NCBI GenBank assembly: GCA_014379815.1
Contig: JACMLA010000293.1
Location: 1-12,196 of the forward strand
Length of the DNA stretch: 12,196 bases
DNA from: Bryobacteraceae bacterium
GTDB lineage: Bacteria > Acidobacteriota > Terriglobia > Bryobacterales > Bryobacteraceae
Reading direction: 5' to 3'
The translations under genes were made by a program, and so were the position numbers. Positions 1-10,478 of this stretch are shown in pieces. Under the pieces are notes generated by a model. The model was not told where the DNA came from. It worked only from the letters and a program-made list of their open reading frames with translations, and made no database searches. Each line of letters starts with the position of its first letter. Positions within the stretch are counted from its first letter, which is position 1.

Positions 1-2946
1 ACCCGGCCATTCGACAACGGCGGCCCCGCCGGATTCTCGATGGGTGGGGGACAAGGTCAGAGCAACGAACTACTGCTGGACGGTACACCGGATATGACCA
101 AGAACCGGCGCGTGGCCTATAACCCGCCCGTGGACGCCGTGAGCGAAATCAAGGTGGAGGCGTTCCAGGTGGACGCCGCCTATGGCAACACGGGGGGCGG
201 GACCGTGAACGTGGTGATGAAGGGTGGGACTAACGATATTCACGGCTCGGCCTATGAGTTCAACCAGGTATCGGCCCTGAAAGCGACTCCGATCTTCACG
301 CAACGGGCCGTCGGTCAGAGGAAACCGGTAACCCGGTTTAATCAGTACGGTGTCACCGCGGGCGGCCCGATTTACATTCCGAAACTGTTCAACGGACGTA
401 ACCGCTTGTTCTGGTTCTTTGCCTTTGAAGGCATCAAACAGAGCGAGCCCGAGCCTACGTTCTCCACTGTCCCCACAGCAGCCCAGCGCACGGGCGATTT
501 CTCGTCGCTGCTGAGGGTCGGCAATGCTTACACGATTTACGATCCCAGCACCGCTGTGCTGCAAAACGGCCGGATCACACGGCAGGCGTTTCCCGACAAT
601 GTAATACCGGCCAACCGCATCAACGCCGTCTCGCGGAACATTCTCGCACTTATTCCGTTGCCGAATCAGGCTGGTTTTGCCGATGGCACGAACAATTACT
701 TCAACAATGCGGTTCGTTCCGACACCTACACCAGCTATCAGGGGCGCATGGACTGGAATGTCAGCGACCGGCACAAGTTGTTCTGGAATTTTCGCCAGAA
801 CGACCGTATCGAGAACCGGGGCAACCGCTTCGACAATCTGCTGACCGGCAACTTTCTTTCGCGTGTCAACTGGGGAACCACCATCGACGATGTGTACACG
901 ATCAGCCCCAGCCTGTTGATGAATATCCGGGCGGGATGGACGCGGTTCGTAGAGGGCAGCACGCGACAAAGCGATGGCTTCGATCCAACGACTCTGGGCT
1001 TACCTTCCTATGTGGCGTCCAACTCCACGCGTCTGTTGTTTCCACGCATCGACTTCGGTCAAATTACGGACCTTAGCGATACGGGCGGTGATTCCACACC
1101 TTTCGATACCTTCCAGATCTTCGGCACCGTGACCAAGGTATTGGGCAGCCAGACGCTGAAGTTTGGCACCGATCTGCGGCAGCAACGCGAGTCGTCCACA
1201 AGTTTCGGAAATTCTGTCGGCAACTATGCCTTCAACACCAACTGGACTAACGGCGGTACGGGTGCGGCCAACGCCCCGCTGGGCCAAGACATCGCGGCAT
1301 TCCTGCTCGGTCTGCCTACCGGTGGAGGGTACGACCTGAACACATCGCGGACCCAGCAGACGAACTACTTTGCATTCTTTGTTCAGGACGATTGGAGAGT
1401 TCGTCCGAACTTTACGTTGAATCTGGGTTTGCGATATGAGCGAGAGACCGGTGTGGTGGAACGATTCAATCGAACGACCGTAGGTTTTGATAATTCCGCA
1501 GTGAACAGCGCGACGCGCGCGGCAGAACAGGCCTATGCGCGCAATCCACTGGCAGAACGTCCGGCGAGCCAATTCGGTGCGACTGGTGGTGTGGAGTTCG
1601 CCACCGATGACCGGAGAAACATCGTAGATACGTATCCGTGGGCGTTCAGCCCCAGGTTAGGGATGACGTGGTCCCCGAAACTGCTGGGCAGCAAGACGGT
1701 GTTGCGCGGAGGCGTTGGACTGTTCTACTTCACGTACGGGGCGAATCTGGACGTGCAGCAGCCCGGCTTCAGCCAGACGACGCAGCTTGCATCGACGCTG
1801 GATAACTTTGTAACCCCGAGCGCTACTTTCTCCAATCCTTTTCCAGGTGGAATCAATCAGCCAGTTGGCTCTTCGCTGGGATCTAGCACGTTTCTGGGCC
1901 AGAACGTTGTGTACTACAACCGGAAGCTCGCACAACCCTACACGTGGCGCTGGAGCTTCAATATACAGCGCGAGATCGGACGCGACATGGTACTGGAGCT
2001 TGGCTACATCGGCAGCAAAAGCACCAAGCTCCCGGAAGCGAATCGCGAGGCAAACTACATCCCTAATGAACAGCTCTCCGCGAGTCCTACACGCGACCAG
2101 GCCAATATCGACAGACTGTCGCGCAATGTACCGAATCCGTTTGCCGGGCTTCTCCCCGGTACTGGGCTGAATGGCCCGACTACTTCGGCGGAGCAGCTGT
2201 TGCGACCGTTCCCGCAGTTTAACGGGCAGAACGGAGTCAACCTGCGCCAGTTGAACACGGGAAACTCGATCTTCCACATGTTTCAGGCCCGGTTCGATAA
2301 GCGCTACTCCAACGGCTTCAACTTTCTGGCCAACTTTCAATGGCAGAAATTTATCGAGGCTACCAACCGGCTCTATTTCGCGGCTCCGACTCTGGAGCGC
2401 CGCATAGCGGACGAAGATCGACCTCTCCGGCTGGTTTTGAGCGGATCGTATGAACTGCCTTTCGGACCTGGGAAACCGATGCTCGCGAATACGGGAAGTA
2501 TTGTGAGCCGCATCGTTGGAGGCTGGCAGGCGAACGTCATTTACATAGCGCAGGCTGGCGAGCCTTTGAACTGGACGGACCGGAACAATCTTTACTATGG
2601 AGGTCCGCTGAATCTGGAGCCGCGTGAGATCGACGACTTCGCCTTCGACGTGACGCGTTTCGAGAGGGCAGCGAACCGGCAGCTGGACCGGAATCAAAGA
2701 ACGTTTAACTCGCGGTTTGCGAACTTGCGCGCGGACGGGGTGAACAATGTGGACGCCTCGATCATCAAGAACATTAAGCTGGTAGAACGTTTCCAGCTGC
2801 AGATCCGCGCCGAGGCTTTCAATCTGCTGAACCGTACGCAGTTTAGTGCACCTGAGCTGACTCCGACGAACCAAAACTTCGGCCGGATTACCGGAGCTGC
2901 GAACCTGCCGCGTGCATTGCAGCTTGCGGCGCGCTTCCGATGGTAA
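1..2946 (+). CDS. Oar-like TonB-dependent outer-membrane receptor, 5'-truncated by the window edge
   Basis: The reading frame is open from base 1, so the gene starts upstream; 981 residues are visible. The first ~85 residues are the end of a plug domain, with the typical run NELLLDG, then VSEIKVEAFQVDAAYGN and GGTVNVVMKGGTNDIHGSAYEF. The rest is an outer-membrane beta barrel of alternating amphipathic strands with large loops. The C-terminus, AEAFNLLNRTQF followed by a terminal ARFRW, fits the aromatic-ended last strand recognised by the BAM complex. In this family an N-terminal signal peptide and a carboxypeptidase-regulatory-like domain normally precede the plug; both would lie left of the window. 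These receptors import large nutrients using TonB energy, but the substrate cannot be read from sequence. Large paralogous sets of such receptors are typical of Acidobacteriota. The internal ATG at 40 is only the first Met in the window, not the true start. Confidence 0.93.
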   Translation, partial: TRPFDNGGPAGFSMGGGQGQSNELLLDGTPDMTKNRRVAYNPPVDAVSEIKVEAFQVDAAYGNTGGGTVNVVMKGGTNDIHGSAYEFNQVSALKATPIFTQRAVGQRKPVTRFNQYGVTAGGPIYIPKLFNGRNRLFWFFAFEGIKQSEPEPTFSTVPTAAQRTGDFSSLLRVGNAYTIYDPSTAVLQNGRITRQAFPDNVIPANRINAVSRNILALIPLPNQAGFADGTNNYFNNAVRSDTYTSYQGRMDWNVSDRHKLFWNFRQNDRIENRGNRFDNLLTGNFLSRVNWGTTIDDVYTISPSLLMNIRAGWTRFVEGSTRQSDGFDPTTLGLPSYVASNSTRLLFPRIDFGQITDLSDTGGDSTPFDTFQIFGTVTKVLGSQTLKFGTDLRQQRESSTSFGNSVGNYAFNTNWTNGGTGAANAPLGQDIAAFLLGLPTGGGYDLNTSRTQQTNYFAFFVQDDWRVRPNFTLNLGLRYERETGVVERFNRTTVGFDNSAVNSATRAAEQAYARNPLAERPASQFGATGGVEFATDDRRNIVDTYPWAFSPRLGMTWSPKLLGSKTVLRGGVGLFYFTYGANLDVQQPGFSQTTQLASTLDNFVTPSATFSNPFPGGINQPVGSSLGSSTFLGQNVVYYNRKLAQPYTWRWSFNIQREIGRDMVLELGYIGSKSTKLPEANREANYIPNEQLSASPTRDQANIDRLSRNVPNPFAGLLPGTGLNGPTTSAEQLLRPFPQFNGQNGVNLRQLNTGNSIFHMFQARFDKRYSNGFNFLANFQWQKFIEATNRLYFAAPTLERRIADEDRPLRLVLSGSYELPFGPGKPMLANTGSIVSRIVGGWQANVIYIAQAGEPLNWTDRNNLYYGGPLNLEPREIDDFAFDVTRFERAANRQLDRNQRTFNSRFANLRADGVNNVDASIIKNIKLVERFQLQIRAEAFNLLNRTQFSAPELTPTNQNFGRITGAANLPRALQLAARFRW

Positions 2947-3003
2947 GTGACGAAACTTCTGTTTGATTGAGACGAAGACGGCGGTGCCCGCACAAAGTCT
3001 GTA

Positions 3004-4239
3004 ATGACGGTTGTTACCACGCAGGAAGTAGTTGTTGGGCGACAACCGATCTTCGACTCCAAGAGACAGATCCACGGGTTTGAGTTGCTTTTCCGCGCGA
3101 GCCGGAACGACACCGCTTTCGGGTCGGTTAACGGAGATAGTGCCTCGGCGACGGTGATTTTAAATGCGATGGTGGAGATTGGGCTGGATAACCTCATCAC
3201 CACCGGCGAACGTTTGTTCGTAAACTACACGGAACAGTTGCTGATGATGGATCCGATCTTCCCCCCGGATCACTTTGTTCTGGAAGTGCTCGAGACAGTC
3301 GCGTTGACCGAACCTGTAGTCCAGCGTTTGACAGACTTACGTCGGGCGGGTTACCGCCTGGCTCTCGACGACTTTATCTGGAGCGACGATTCGAAACCCG
3401 CTCTTAGCATCGTGGATTACGTCAAACTCGATGTCCGGCAACTGGACGAAGCGGCTCTCCGAAAGACGGTCAAGAGTCTGAGCAAATTCCCAGTTCAGAT
3501 TATTGCCGAGAAAGTAGAAACGGAGAAAGAGATCGACCTCTGCCGAAGTCTCGGTATCTCTCTGTTTCAGGGATACTTTCTGCGAAGACCAGACGTGATC
3601 TGCAAACAAACGGTGCGCCCCGGAAGAGTCCGGGCTCTCCAGATCCTCGCGGAATGCGAAAGTCGAAATCTTGATCTGCGACATCTTGCCGCTCAAATCA
3701 ATCTCGACGTCGCGATGACTTACGGCCTGCTCAGGCTCTCGAACTGCGTGTTTGCGGGCGGAACGGGGCGGGTCGATACGGTGCTGCAGGCGATCATGCG
3801 GCTTGGGATCGACCAGGTAAAACGGTGGGCTGCTTTGACGGCGCTGGCAGTCGAGCCGGGATGCCCTATGGGGTATCTTCAAATCGCTCTGCAGAGAGCG
3901 CACATGTGCGAAATACTCGCTTCCGATCTCGAAGTTTCGCGATCACAATCCGCCTTCCTGGTCGGGCTGCTGTCAGTACTCGATTCGGTTGTCAATATGC
4001 CGATGCGTCAGCTGGTGGAGCAACTGCCTCTTGCACCCGATATTCGTTTAGCTCTGGTTGACAGGTCAGGGGAGCTGGGACGTGTGCTGGACGTAGCTTG
4101 CGCGTGGGAAAAGGGGGAGCCGGAGAATGTCGGGAAGTTCGACATCCCTATCCCGACGATCCGGAACGCGTGGGTTAAGTCTCTTTCGCGGACGCAGAAC
4201 ACCTACCGCAAGGCTCTGAACTTCCTCCACGGGAGCTGA
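3004..4239 (+). CDS. EAL-HDOD domain signalling protein (YuxH/CdgJ type)
   Basis: The 411-residue product has an EAL-type c-di-GMP domain (about residues 10-205) followed by an HDOD domain (about 205-400), the usual YuxH/CdgJ arrangement and length. The opening VGRQPIFD and GFELLFR is characteristic; the EAL signature reads ELL. Positions matching catalytic EAL residues are E27, N74, E97, D122-D123, K141, E169 and Q189 (FQGYFLRRP). The loop after the two aspartates reads DDFIWS rather than DDFGTG, which suggests weak or absent phosphodiesterase activity and perhaps only c-di-GMP binding. The HDOD domain resembles HD domains without phosphohydrolase residues and usually serves in protein interaction. 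Family members influence motility and surface behaviour. The ATG at 3004 is the only plausible start after the in-frame stop at 2968; no clear Shine-Dalgarno sequence is visible. The gene follows the receptor by 57 bp on the same strand, so co-transcription is possible. Confidence 0.93.
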   Translation: MTVVTTQEVVVGRQPIFDSKRQIHGFELLFRASRNDTAFGSVNGDSASATVILNAMVEIGLDNLITTGERLFVNYTEQLLMMDPIFPPDHFVLEVLETVALTEPVVQRLTDLRRAGYRLALDDFIWSDDSKPALSIVDYVKLDVRQLDEAALRKTVKSLSKFPVQIIAEKVETEKEIDLCRSLGISLFQGYFLRRPDVICKQTVRPGRVRALQILAECESRNLDLRHLAAQINLDVAMTYGLLRLSNCVFAGGTGRVDTVLQAIMRLGIDQVKRWAALTALAVEPGCPMGYLQIALQRAHMCEILASDLEVSRSQSAFLVGLLSVLDSVVNMPMRQLVEQLPLAPDIRLALVDRSGELGRVLDVACAWEKGEPENVGKFDIPIPTIRNAWVKSLSRTQNTYRKALNFLHGS

Positions 4240-4241
4240 AG

Positions 4242-4418
4242 TCAGCTTCGGCGAAAGCTGGCAATCGAACTGCCGACCCCTACTCCCGCAGCAAAGAGCG
4301 CGAGCGCATCGACGGTACGAATTCTTTGCAGGCCTCCGCGGGCGACCATAGAAGCGATCAGTACGACGGCGAGGAGCAGCGGAATAAACTGCCTTCTTCT
4401 TCTGTTGTCAAAATTCAT
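4242..4418 (-). CDS. Small hypothetical protein with two predicted membrane segments (58 aa)
   Basis: On the minus strand an ATG at 4418 opens 58 codons ending in TGA at 4242. The product begins MNFDNRRRRQ, then has a hydrophobic stretch at residues 11-26 (FIPLLLAVVLIASMVA), a basic linker (RGGLQRIR), a second apolar, Gly/Ala-rich stretch at 36-55 and a basic tail FRRS. The positive flanks and two apolar segments look like a small inner-membrane hairpin protein rather than random translation, and the ORF fills the otherwise empty gap between the EAL-HDOD gene (2 bp away, convergent) and the gltD terminator. I do not recognise a family. Against it: no Shine-Dalgarno sequence is visible before the ATG (CCCAATT), no promoter stands out, and the gltBD terminator lies just upstream, so it would need its own promoter or readthrough. 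Confidence 0.48.
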   Translation of the reverse strand: MNFDNRRRRQFIPLLLAVVLIASMVARGGLQRIRTVDALALFAAGVGVGSSIASFRRS

Positions 4419-4426
4419 AATTGGGC

Positions 4427-4455
4427 AAAAAAAGAGCGGGCCTTTACAGACCCGC
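4427..4455 (-). terminator. Rho-independent terminator of the gltBD operon
   Basis: Read on the minus strand, GCGGGTCT pairs with AGGCCCGC (plus 4448-4455 with 4436-4443; 8 bp including one G-U) around a GTAA tetraloop of the stable GNRA type. After TC it runs into seven consecutive T residues (plus 4427-4433). It begins 28 bp after the gltD stop codon and is oriented to end gltBD transcription. Confidence 0.9.
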
Positions 4456-4486
4456 CTGACGAAGAGCCTCCTCTCAGGCTTGTCAG
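4456..4486 (-). repeat. Imperfect hairpin overlapping the gltD stop codon, directly before the terminator
   Basis: On the minus strand CTGAC (4486-4482) pairs with GTCAG (4460-4456), and inside it AGCCT (4480-4476) pairs with AGGCT (4469-4465) around a GAGAGG loop. The gltD stop codon lies in the outer arm. The structure abuts the terminator stem with no gap, giving two consecutive hairpins at the transcript end. It may protect the 3' end or assist termination; that role is inference. Confidence 0.5.
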
Positions 4487-5901
4487 TTCGGAAGCTTGGT
4501 GTGTCCCATCAGGTGGAGATCGATAGCTCTCGCTGCCTTTCGACCTTCTGCGATGGCCCAGACGACGAGGGACTGGCCGCGGCGCAAGTCACCAGCCGCG
4601 AAGACGCCGGATACCGACGTGAGGTAATTATCATCCGTCGCGACGTTTCCGCGCAAGTCCATTTTGCACCCGAGCTGGTCGAGCAGACCTTTCTTATGCG
4701 GCCCGGTGAACCCCATTGCGAGCAACACCAGGTCCGCATCGAGCGTGAAGTCAGAACCCGGAACGGGCTCGAACTTTGGAGCGGAGCCGACACGAACTGC
4801 GTGGAGTTTTCGAACGCTGCCGTGCTCGTCTCCGGTGAAAGAAGTTGTCGCCACAGACCACTCCCGCAATCCACCTTCCTCGTGGGAACTTTCGTGGCGA
4901 AGCTGCAGAGGCCACATTGGCCACGGGGTGAGGGGAGACCGTTCCGCGGGCGGCATGGGCATGATCTCGAACTGGTGAACGGATGCGGCTTTCTGCCGGT
5001 GTGAGGTACCGAGACAGTCGGCGCCTGTGTCCCCGCCACCGATGATGATGACGTGTTTGCCGGTAGCCAGAATCTGACCGTCGACGTGGTCACCGGCCAC
5101 GGTCCGGTTTTGTTGAGGCAGGAATTCCATGGCGAGGTGAACGCCTTTCAGATCGCGGCCGGGCACGTTGATGTCGCGAGGTGCTTCCGCTCCGCCTGCC
5201 AGAAGGATGGCATCGAACTTCGATTGGAGTTCGTCGACCGACACATCGGTACCGACATGACAGCTGGTTGTGAACCGCACACCCTCGGCTTTCATCTGCG
5301 TCACGCGGCGGTCGATGTGGTGCTTCTCCATCTTGAAGTCAGGGATGCCGTAACGGAGCAGGCCTCCGATCCGGTCCCACTTTTCAAAGACGGTGACTTC
5401 ATGGCCTACGCGCGCGAGCTGCTGTGCGGCGGCCAGACCCGCCGGGCCGGAACCCACGATTGCGATTCGCTTTCCGGTCTGACGGGGTGCGACTTCAGGC
5501 TGAATCCAGCCGTTTTCCCAGGCATGATCGATGATCGTCTTCTCGATCAGTTTGATCGCTACCGCCGGCTCGCTGATGCCCAGAACACAGGCAGCTTCGC
5601 AAGGGGCGGGACAGATCCGGCCGGTGAACTCAGGGAAATTATTGGTGGCATGAAGGGTACGAATCGCTTCCTTCCAGCGGTCCTGGTACACGAAGTCATT
5701 CCAGTCCGGAATGATATTGGTCAAGGGACATCCGGTATGACAAAAGGGGACGCCACAATCCATGCAACGTGCGCCCTGCGTACGAACTTTGTCGTCAGCG
5801 AATGGCTGGTAGACTTCAAACCAGTCGTTGACACGTTCGAGGACAGGCCGGCGAAGGGGCAGTTCGCGGTCGTACTCCAGGAACCCCGTTACCTTGCCCA
5901 T
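4483..5901 (-). CDS. gltD: Glutamate synthase, small (beta) subunit
   Basis: The 472-residue product is the FAD-containing, NADPH-oxidising subunit of glutamate synthase. It passes electrons from NADPH through FAD and iron-sulfur clusters to GltB. The N-terminal region carries two cysteine groups for low-potential [4Fe-4S] clusters: C46, C49, C54, C58 and C97, C101, C105 ([12 protein letters not shown]). The FAD-binding glycine motif GSGPAG is at 150-155, the NADPH-binding motif GGGDTGADC at 288-296, and the FAD-closing segment [13 protein letters not shown] around 432-444. Length is normal for GltD. The open frame extends upstream to 6051, but the start [15 protein letters not shown] at 5901 matches the family and is preceded by a perfect AGGAGG; the upstream extension overlaps gltB. 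The gene follows the gltB stop by two bases, so translation is probably coupled. Confidence 0.98.
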   Translation of the reverse strand: MGKVTGFLEYDRELPLRRPVLERVNDWFEVYQPFADDKVRTQGARCMDCGVPFCHTGCPLTNIIPDWNDFVYQDRWKEAIRTLHATNNFPEFTGRICPAPCEAACVLGISEPAVAIKLIEKTIIDHAWENGWIQPEVAPRQTGKRIAIVGSGPAGLAAAQQLARVGHEVTVFEKWDRIGGLLRYGIPDFKMEKHHIDRRVTQMKAEGVRFTTSCHVGTDVSVDELQSKFDAILLAGGAEAPRDINVPGRDLKGVHLAMEFLPQQNRTVAGDHVDGQILATGKHVIIIGGGDTGADCLGTSHRQKAASVHQFEIMPMPPAERSPLTPWPMWPLQLRHESSHEEGGLREWSVATTSFTGDEHGSVRKLHAVRVGSAPKFEPVPGSDFTLDADLVLLAMGFTGPHKKGLLDQLGCKMDLRGNVATDDNYLTSVSGVFAAGDLRRGQSLVVWAIAEGRKAARAIDLHLMGHTKLPN

Positions 5902-5903
5902 GG

Positions 5904-8900
5904 TTAGCGAGCCTCCTGGACGACAGCCACAGCTGGTGCTGTAGCCGGAATTACAGGTGCGAGATTTGGAGCTCCCAATGCTCGCCGGTATTCTTTCGGG
6001 AAAACCTTCACGAACTTGTCCAGCATCCCGCCCCAGTGCTCGAGGATCCACTGGCCGCGGGGGCTGTTCGTAAGTTCGACGTGACGTTGAATGAGGTTGC
6101 GCAGAGGGTTGATGTCGTCAGCTGACAATGGCTCAAGATCTACCTGGGATTTGTTGCAGCGCGTCGCCTGGAAGTCTCCGGTTTCATCGAGGACGTAAGC
6201 GAAGCCTCCGGACATACCTGCAGCGAAGTTCTTGCCTGTACGTCCAAGGACGACGACTAGCCCTTTGGTCATGTACTCACAGCCGTGGTCCCCGACTCCT
6301 TCTACGACCGCAGTAGCTCCGGAGTTGCGGACTGCAAAGCGCTCCCCAGCCATGCCGTTAAAGAACGCTTCGCCGGAGGTGGCTCCGTACAGGACCACGT
6401 TGCCGATCAGGATGTTTTCCTCAGGAACGAAGTTGGATTGCTTTGGTGGGAAGACGATGATCCTTCCACCGGAGAGACCTTTACCGACATAGTCGTTGGC
6501 ATCCCCTTCGAGGGTGAGTGTAATGCCTCGCGCCAGGAAAGCTCCAAAGCTTTGCCCGGCGGAACCGGTGAGGTAGAAGCGAATCGTGCCATCAGGCAGG
6601 CCTGCGGATCCCCAGCGGCGGGCGACTTCCCCGCTCAGCATTCCTCCCACTGTCCGATGGATATTGCGGATTGGCATGCGGAACTCGATAGGGTGGCGCG
6701 ACTCCAGTGCTTCCTGCGCGTGCGTGATCAAGTGATAGTCGAGAGACTGCTCCAGGGCATGCTCCTGACGGATGAGGCACCGGCGGCCCACGCGTGCCGG
6801 CATGCGGGGATTGTACAGGATGCTGGAGAAATCGAGACCGCTGGCTTTCCAGTGATCCACCGCACCCTGCATCTCCAGCAGGTCAACTCGTCCTACCATG
6901 TCATCGAATTTCCGGAACCCGAGTGTCGCCATAAGCTCGCGAACTTCCTCTGCGACGAAGAAGAAGTAGTTGATGACGTGTTCCGGCTGACCGGTGAATT
7001 TTGCGCGCAGAGCCGGGTCCTGCGTTGCGATACCCACGGGGCAGGTGTTCAGGTGGCACTTGCGCATCATGATGCAGCCAAGGCTAACCAGGGGCGCGGT
7101 TGAGAAACCAAATTCTTCAGCTCCGAGAAGCGTCGCGATGACCACGTCACGACCGGTTTGCAGTTTGCCGTCGGTCTGGACGCGGATGCGGCTGCGGAGA
7201 TCGTTCATCACGAGAACCTGCTGCGTTTCGGCGAGACCGAGCTCCCACGGAACTCCGGCGTGCTTGATGGAAGTGAGTGGGGCAGCCCCCGTTCCGCCAT
7301 CGTAGCCGCTGATCAGGACGACGTCGGCGTGCGCTTTCGCGACACCTGCCGCTACGGTACCGACGCCCACCTCGGCGACCAGTTTGACCGAGACACGCGC
7401 CTTGGGATTGACGTTCTTGAGATCGTAGATCAGCTGTGACAGATCTTCGATGGAATAGATGTCGTGGTGCGGTGGAGGCGAGATCAGTCCTACTCCCGGA
7501 ATGGAGTGGCGGGTCCGGGCGATGTTCTCGTCGATCTTGTGTCCAGGGAGCTGACCGCCTTCGCCCGGCTTCGCGCCCTGTGCGATCTTGATTTGCAGCT
7601 CGTCGGCATTGACGAGGTAGTGCGCGGTTACGCCGAAGCGGCCAGAGGCGACCTGCTTGACCGCACTCCGGCGGTTGTCGAGAAAACGCTCCTCGTCTTC
7701 CCCGCCCTCACCGGTGTTCGAGCGGCCGCCCATGGTGTTCATGGCGACGGCGAGAGTCTCGTGAGCTTCCTTTGAGATCGAGCCGTAAGACATGGCTCCG
7801 GTAGCAAAATGCTTTACGATTTCAGATGCGCTTTCGACTTCCTCGAGAGGAACCCCAGCCTGCGTCCCTTCCTTGAAGTGCATCAGTCCACGGAGGGTGC
7901 AGTGCTGCGTGTTCTGTTCGTTGATCAGCGCCGTGTACTCGCGAAAGGTCGAGAAACTATTGGCGCGTACCGCATGCTGCAGCTTCGATATCGTCTTCGG
8001 ATTGAGAAGATGATACTCGCCCCGCACGCGATAGGAATAGGTCCCGCCAACCTCGAGCTCGGTTTCCGATTCGCTTAGAGGACGGAAGGCATGGGCATGC
8101 TTGATTGCCGCTTCGCGAGCAAGAACTTCCAGACCGATACCCTCGATACGGGACTGCGTACCGCTGAAGTATTTCTCGATGAGCTGTTTATTAAGGCCTA
8201 TCGCTTCGAAGATCTGGGCCCCGCGATAGCTCTGCAGCGTGGAGATTCCCATCTTGGAGAAGACCTTGAGCAGGCCCTTTCCTACAGACTTCTTGAAGTT
8301 TGTCAGAGCCTTCTCAAAGTTGATGCCATCAGGCAGGAGACCTCGGGTGGCCAGATCTTCCAGCGTCTCGATGGCGAGGTAGGGATTGACTGCGCTTGCG
8401 CCGTACCCGATGAGCAAACTGAAGTGCATGACTTCGCGTGGCTCGCCTGATTCGATAATCAACGCAACCCCGGTGCGTGTTCCCTCGCGGATCAGGTGAT
8501 TGTGAACCGCTGTCAGCGCCAGCAAACTTGGGATGGGCGCAGACTCCTCATCGGTGCCGCGATCGGAAAGGATGAGAAGTGTATAGCCGCTCTTGATAGC
8601 CCATGAAGCGCGTTTACAGATGCTCTTGAGAGCGCGCTCCAGTTCCTCAGCTCCGCCATCGACCTGGAAAAGTGTTGGCAGTGTGTAGGCAAGGAAGTCG
8701 CCCTGAGAAACGCGGCGGAGCTTCTCCAGATCCCAGTTCGTCAGAATGGGGTGCTTCAGCTTGAGCGTGTGGCAGTGCTGCGGTGTTTCGTCGAGGATGT
8801 TGCGCTCGCGACCGATGTAGCTGGTCAGCGACATCACGAGGTCTTCGCGAATCGGATCGATGGGCGGATTGGTTACCTGCGCGAACAACTGCTTGAAGTA

Positions 8901-10478
8901 GTTGAAGAGCGGCTGAGGTTTCTCGCTAAGACATGCCAGAGGCGTATCGGTACCCATGGAGCCGATTGCTTCTTCGCCGGTGATTGCCATCGGCATCATG
9001 AGGGCGCGCACGTCCTCGTCGGTGTAGCCGAACGCTCGCTGACGCTGCAGAACAGTCTCGTAGTGAGTCCCGTGAACGTGCCCCGGCGCCGGCAGATCCT
9101 CCAGCGTGATCTGGTTTTCTTTCAGCCAGTCCAGATAAGGGCGGCGCGCGGCCAGATTGTTTTTGATCTCTTCATCGGGAACGATGCGCCTGGCTTCAAG
9201 ATCCACCAGCAGCATGCGGCCCGGCTGGAGTCGTCCCTTGTAGCGGACGTCTTCGGGGCGAACCGGCAGCACTCCGGTTTCCGAAGCCATGATCAGCAGA
9301 TTGTTATGCGTGACGAGGTACCGGGCAGGACGCAGCCCGTTCCGGTCCAGTGTGGCTCCGATGACGCGGCCATCGGTAAACGCTACCGCCGCAGGGCCGT
9401 CCCACGGTTCCATCAGCGACGCATGGTACTCATAAAACGCGCGCTTTTCGTCGTTCATCGTGGTGTCGGCATCCCAAGCTTCCGGGATCAGCATTGCCAT
9501 GACATGCGGCAGTTCGCGTCCTGCCATACGAAGCAGTTGCACGGCGTTGTCCAGCGCTGCCGAATCGCTTCCGTGCGGCGTGATTACCGGGAACAGGCGC
9601 TTGATGTCATCGGGACGGCTTGCCAGCAGCGGCGACTGCATGACGGCTTGTCGGGCATACATCCAGTTGGAGTTGCCACGTACCGTGTTGATCTCGCCGT
9701 TGTGGCAGACCATACGAAACGGGTGTGCCAGTTGCCAGGTCGGAAAGGTGTTGGTTGAAAAGCGCTGATGCACCAGGGCGAGCGTGCTGGCCGCGTCGGG
9801 ATCGGCGAGGTCGGTGTAGAACTTCGCGATCTGTGGGGCCAGCAGAAGACCCTTGTAAACGATGGTTCGCGAAGAGAGTGACGGGATATAGAAGAAGCTC
9901 TTGTCGCGCACATCCGGAGATGCGGCGACTTCGTTCTCGACACGCTTCAGCACGATGTACAGGCGGCGGTCGAAATCTTCCCGATCCATGCCAGGAGCGC
10001 ATCGCAGGAAGATCTGCTCGATGTAGGGCTGGCTTGCGCGGGCGACCCGGCCGACAGCATCGCGGTTCAGGGGAGTATCCCGCCAGCCAAGTAAGGCAAG
10101 GCCTTCTTCGCTGGCAACACGCTCAAAGATCCCTTCGCAGATCAGCCGCTGCGTGGGCTCGACAGGAAGGAACACCATGCCTACCGCGTACTCGCCGGCA
10201 GGGGGAAGCGTGAAGCCAAGCAGGGCTGTTTCGCGACGGAAGAACCGGTCGGGAATCTGGATCAGGATACCGGCACCGTCACCGGTTTCCGGATCGCATC
10301 CACAGGCTCCGCGATGCGTCAGATTGACGAGGATCTGCAGGCCTTTGGTGATAATTTCGTGAGATGCGTCGCCATTGATGTTGACGACAAAACCCAGACC
10401 ACAGGCGTCATGCTCGTTGGCGGGATTATAGAGACCCTGGGCAACAGGCAGGCTATTGCCAGAAACTTCGTAGTTCAT
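5904..10478 (-). CDS. gltB: Glutamate synthase, large (alpha) subunit
   Basis: The 1524-residue protein converts L-glutamine plus 2-oxoglutarate to two L-glutamate, using electrons delivered by GltD. From the chosen start it has a 25-residue propeptide and then C26 (NEHDACG), the nucleophile expected to become the N-terminus of the class II glutaminase domain (about 26-440). The glutamine-site motif HNGEINT includes N260-G261. A central linking domain follows (about 470-780). The FMN synthase domain (about 830-1200) has [10 protein letters not shown] and GEGGE near 900-925, PGEGGQLPG near 970 and SGYDGGTGA near 1050. C1135, C1141 and C1146 are the [3Fe-4S] cluster ligands. The C-terminal GXGXG beta-helix domain spans about 1280-1480 and ends in an Ala/Pro/Val-rich tail. 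The frame allows an ATG at 10508, but the ATG at 10478 has GGAGGG five bases upstream and is preferred. First gene of the gltBD operon. Confidence 0.98.
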   Translation of the reverse strand: MNYEVSGNSLPVAQGLYNPANEHDACGLGFVVNINGDASHEIITKGLQILVNLTHRGACGCDPETGDGAGILIQIPDRFFRRETALLGFTLPPAGEYAVGMVFLPVEPTQRLICEGIFERVASEEGLALLGWRDTPLNRDAVGRVARASQPYIEQIFLRCAPGMDREDFDRRLYIVLKRVENEVAASPDVRDKSFFYIPSLSSRTIVYKGLLLAPQIAKFYTDLADPDAASTLALVHQRFSTNTFPTWQLAHPFRMVCHNGEINTVRGNSNWMYARQAVMQSPLLASRPDDIKRLFPVITPHGSDSAALDNAVQLLRMAGRELPHVMAMLIPEAWDADTTMNDEKRAFYEYHASLMEPWDGPAAVAFTDGRVIGATLDRNGLRPARYLVTHNNLLIMASETGVLPVRPEDVRYKGRLQPGRMLLVDLEARRIVPDEEIKNNLAARRPYLDWLKENQITLEDLPAPGHVHGTHYETVLQRQRAFGYTDEDVRALMMPMAITGEEAIGSMGTDTPLACLSEKPQPLFNYFKQLFAQVTNPPIDPIREDLVMSLTSYIGRERNILDETPQHCHTLKLKHPILTNWDLEKLRRVSQGDFLAYTLPTLFQVDGGAEELERALKSICKRASWAIKSGYTLLILSDRGTDEESAPIPSLLALTAVHNHLIREGTRTGVALIIESGEPREVMHFSLLIGYGASAVNPYLAIETLEDLATRGLLPDGINFEKALTNFKKSVGKGLLKVFSKMGISTLQSYRGAQIFEAIGLNKQLIEKYFSGTQSRIEGIGLEVLAREAAIKHAHAFRPLSESETELEVGGTYSYRVRGEYHLLNPKTISKLQHAVRANSFSTFREYTALINEQNTQHCTLRGLMHFKEGTQAGVPLEEVESASEIVKHFATGAMSYGSISKEAHETLAVAMNTMGGRSNTGEGGEDEERFLDNRRSAVKQVASGRFGVTAHYLVNADELQIKIAQGAKPGEGGQLPGHKIDENIARTRHSIPGVGLISPPPHHDIYSIEDLSQLIYDLKNVNPKARVSVKLVAEVGVGTVAAGVAKAHADVVLISGYDGGTGAAPLTSIKHAGVPWELGLAETQQVLVMNDLRSRIRVQTDGKLQTGRDVVIATLLGAEEFGFSTAPLVSLGCIMMRKCHLNTCPVGIATQDPALRAKFTGQPEHVINYFFFVAEEVRELMATLGFRKFDDMVGRVDLLEMQGAVDHWKASGLDFSSILYNPRMPARVGRRCLIRQEHALEQSLDYHLITHAQEALESRHPIEFRMPIRNIHRTVGGMLSGEVARRWGSAGLPDGTIRFYLTGSAGQSFGAFLARGITLTLEGDANDYVGKGLSGGRIIVFPPKQSNFVPEENILIGNVVLYGATSGEAFFNGMAGERFAVRNSGATAVVEGVGDHGCEYMTKGLVVVLGRTGKNFAAGMSGGFAYVLDETGDFQATRCNKSQVDLEPLSADDINPLRNLIQRHVELTNSPRGQWILEHWGGMLDKFVKVFPKEYRRALGAPNLAPVIPATAPAVAVVQEAR
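5912..5917 (-). promoter_or_regulatory. Shine-Dalgarno sequence of gltD inside the gltB 3' end
   Basis: A perfect AGGAGG on the minus strand lies 10 bases before the gltD ATG at 5901. It is inside the last gltB codons, and the gltB TAA falls in the spacer. It fixes the gltD start and supports ribosome re-initiation from gltB. Confidence 0.85.

Noticed and set aside
1657..3075. A 472-residue open frame antisense to the TonB receptor, and a 299-residue one at 70-969
   Set aside because: They lie opposite a clearly coding strand, have no domain-like sequence, and look like the usual shadow frames of GC-biased coding DNA.
4241..4262. Inverted repeat CAGCTT/AAGCTG just after the EAL-HDOD gene as a terminator
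   Set aside because: No T-run follows on either strand, and it lies within the 3' end of the small minus-strand ORF; I would not call it a terminator.
5053..5907. Plus-strand open frames opposite gltD and gltB, up to 335 residues (for example 8751-9758)
   Set aside because: The gltBD proteins on the minus strand are full length with all cofactor motifs; the opposite frames show no recognisable protein features.
5902..6051. Upstream extension of gltD by 50 residues
   Set aside because: The extension overlaps gltB in another frame, is unlike GltD N-termini, and the start at 5901 has a perfect SD.
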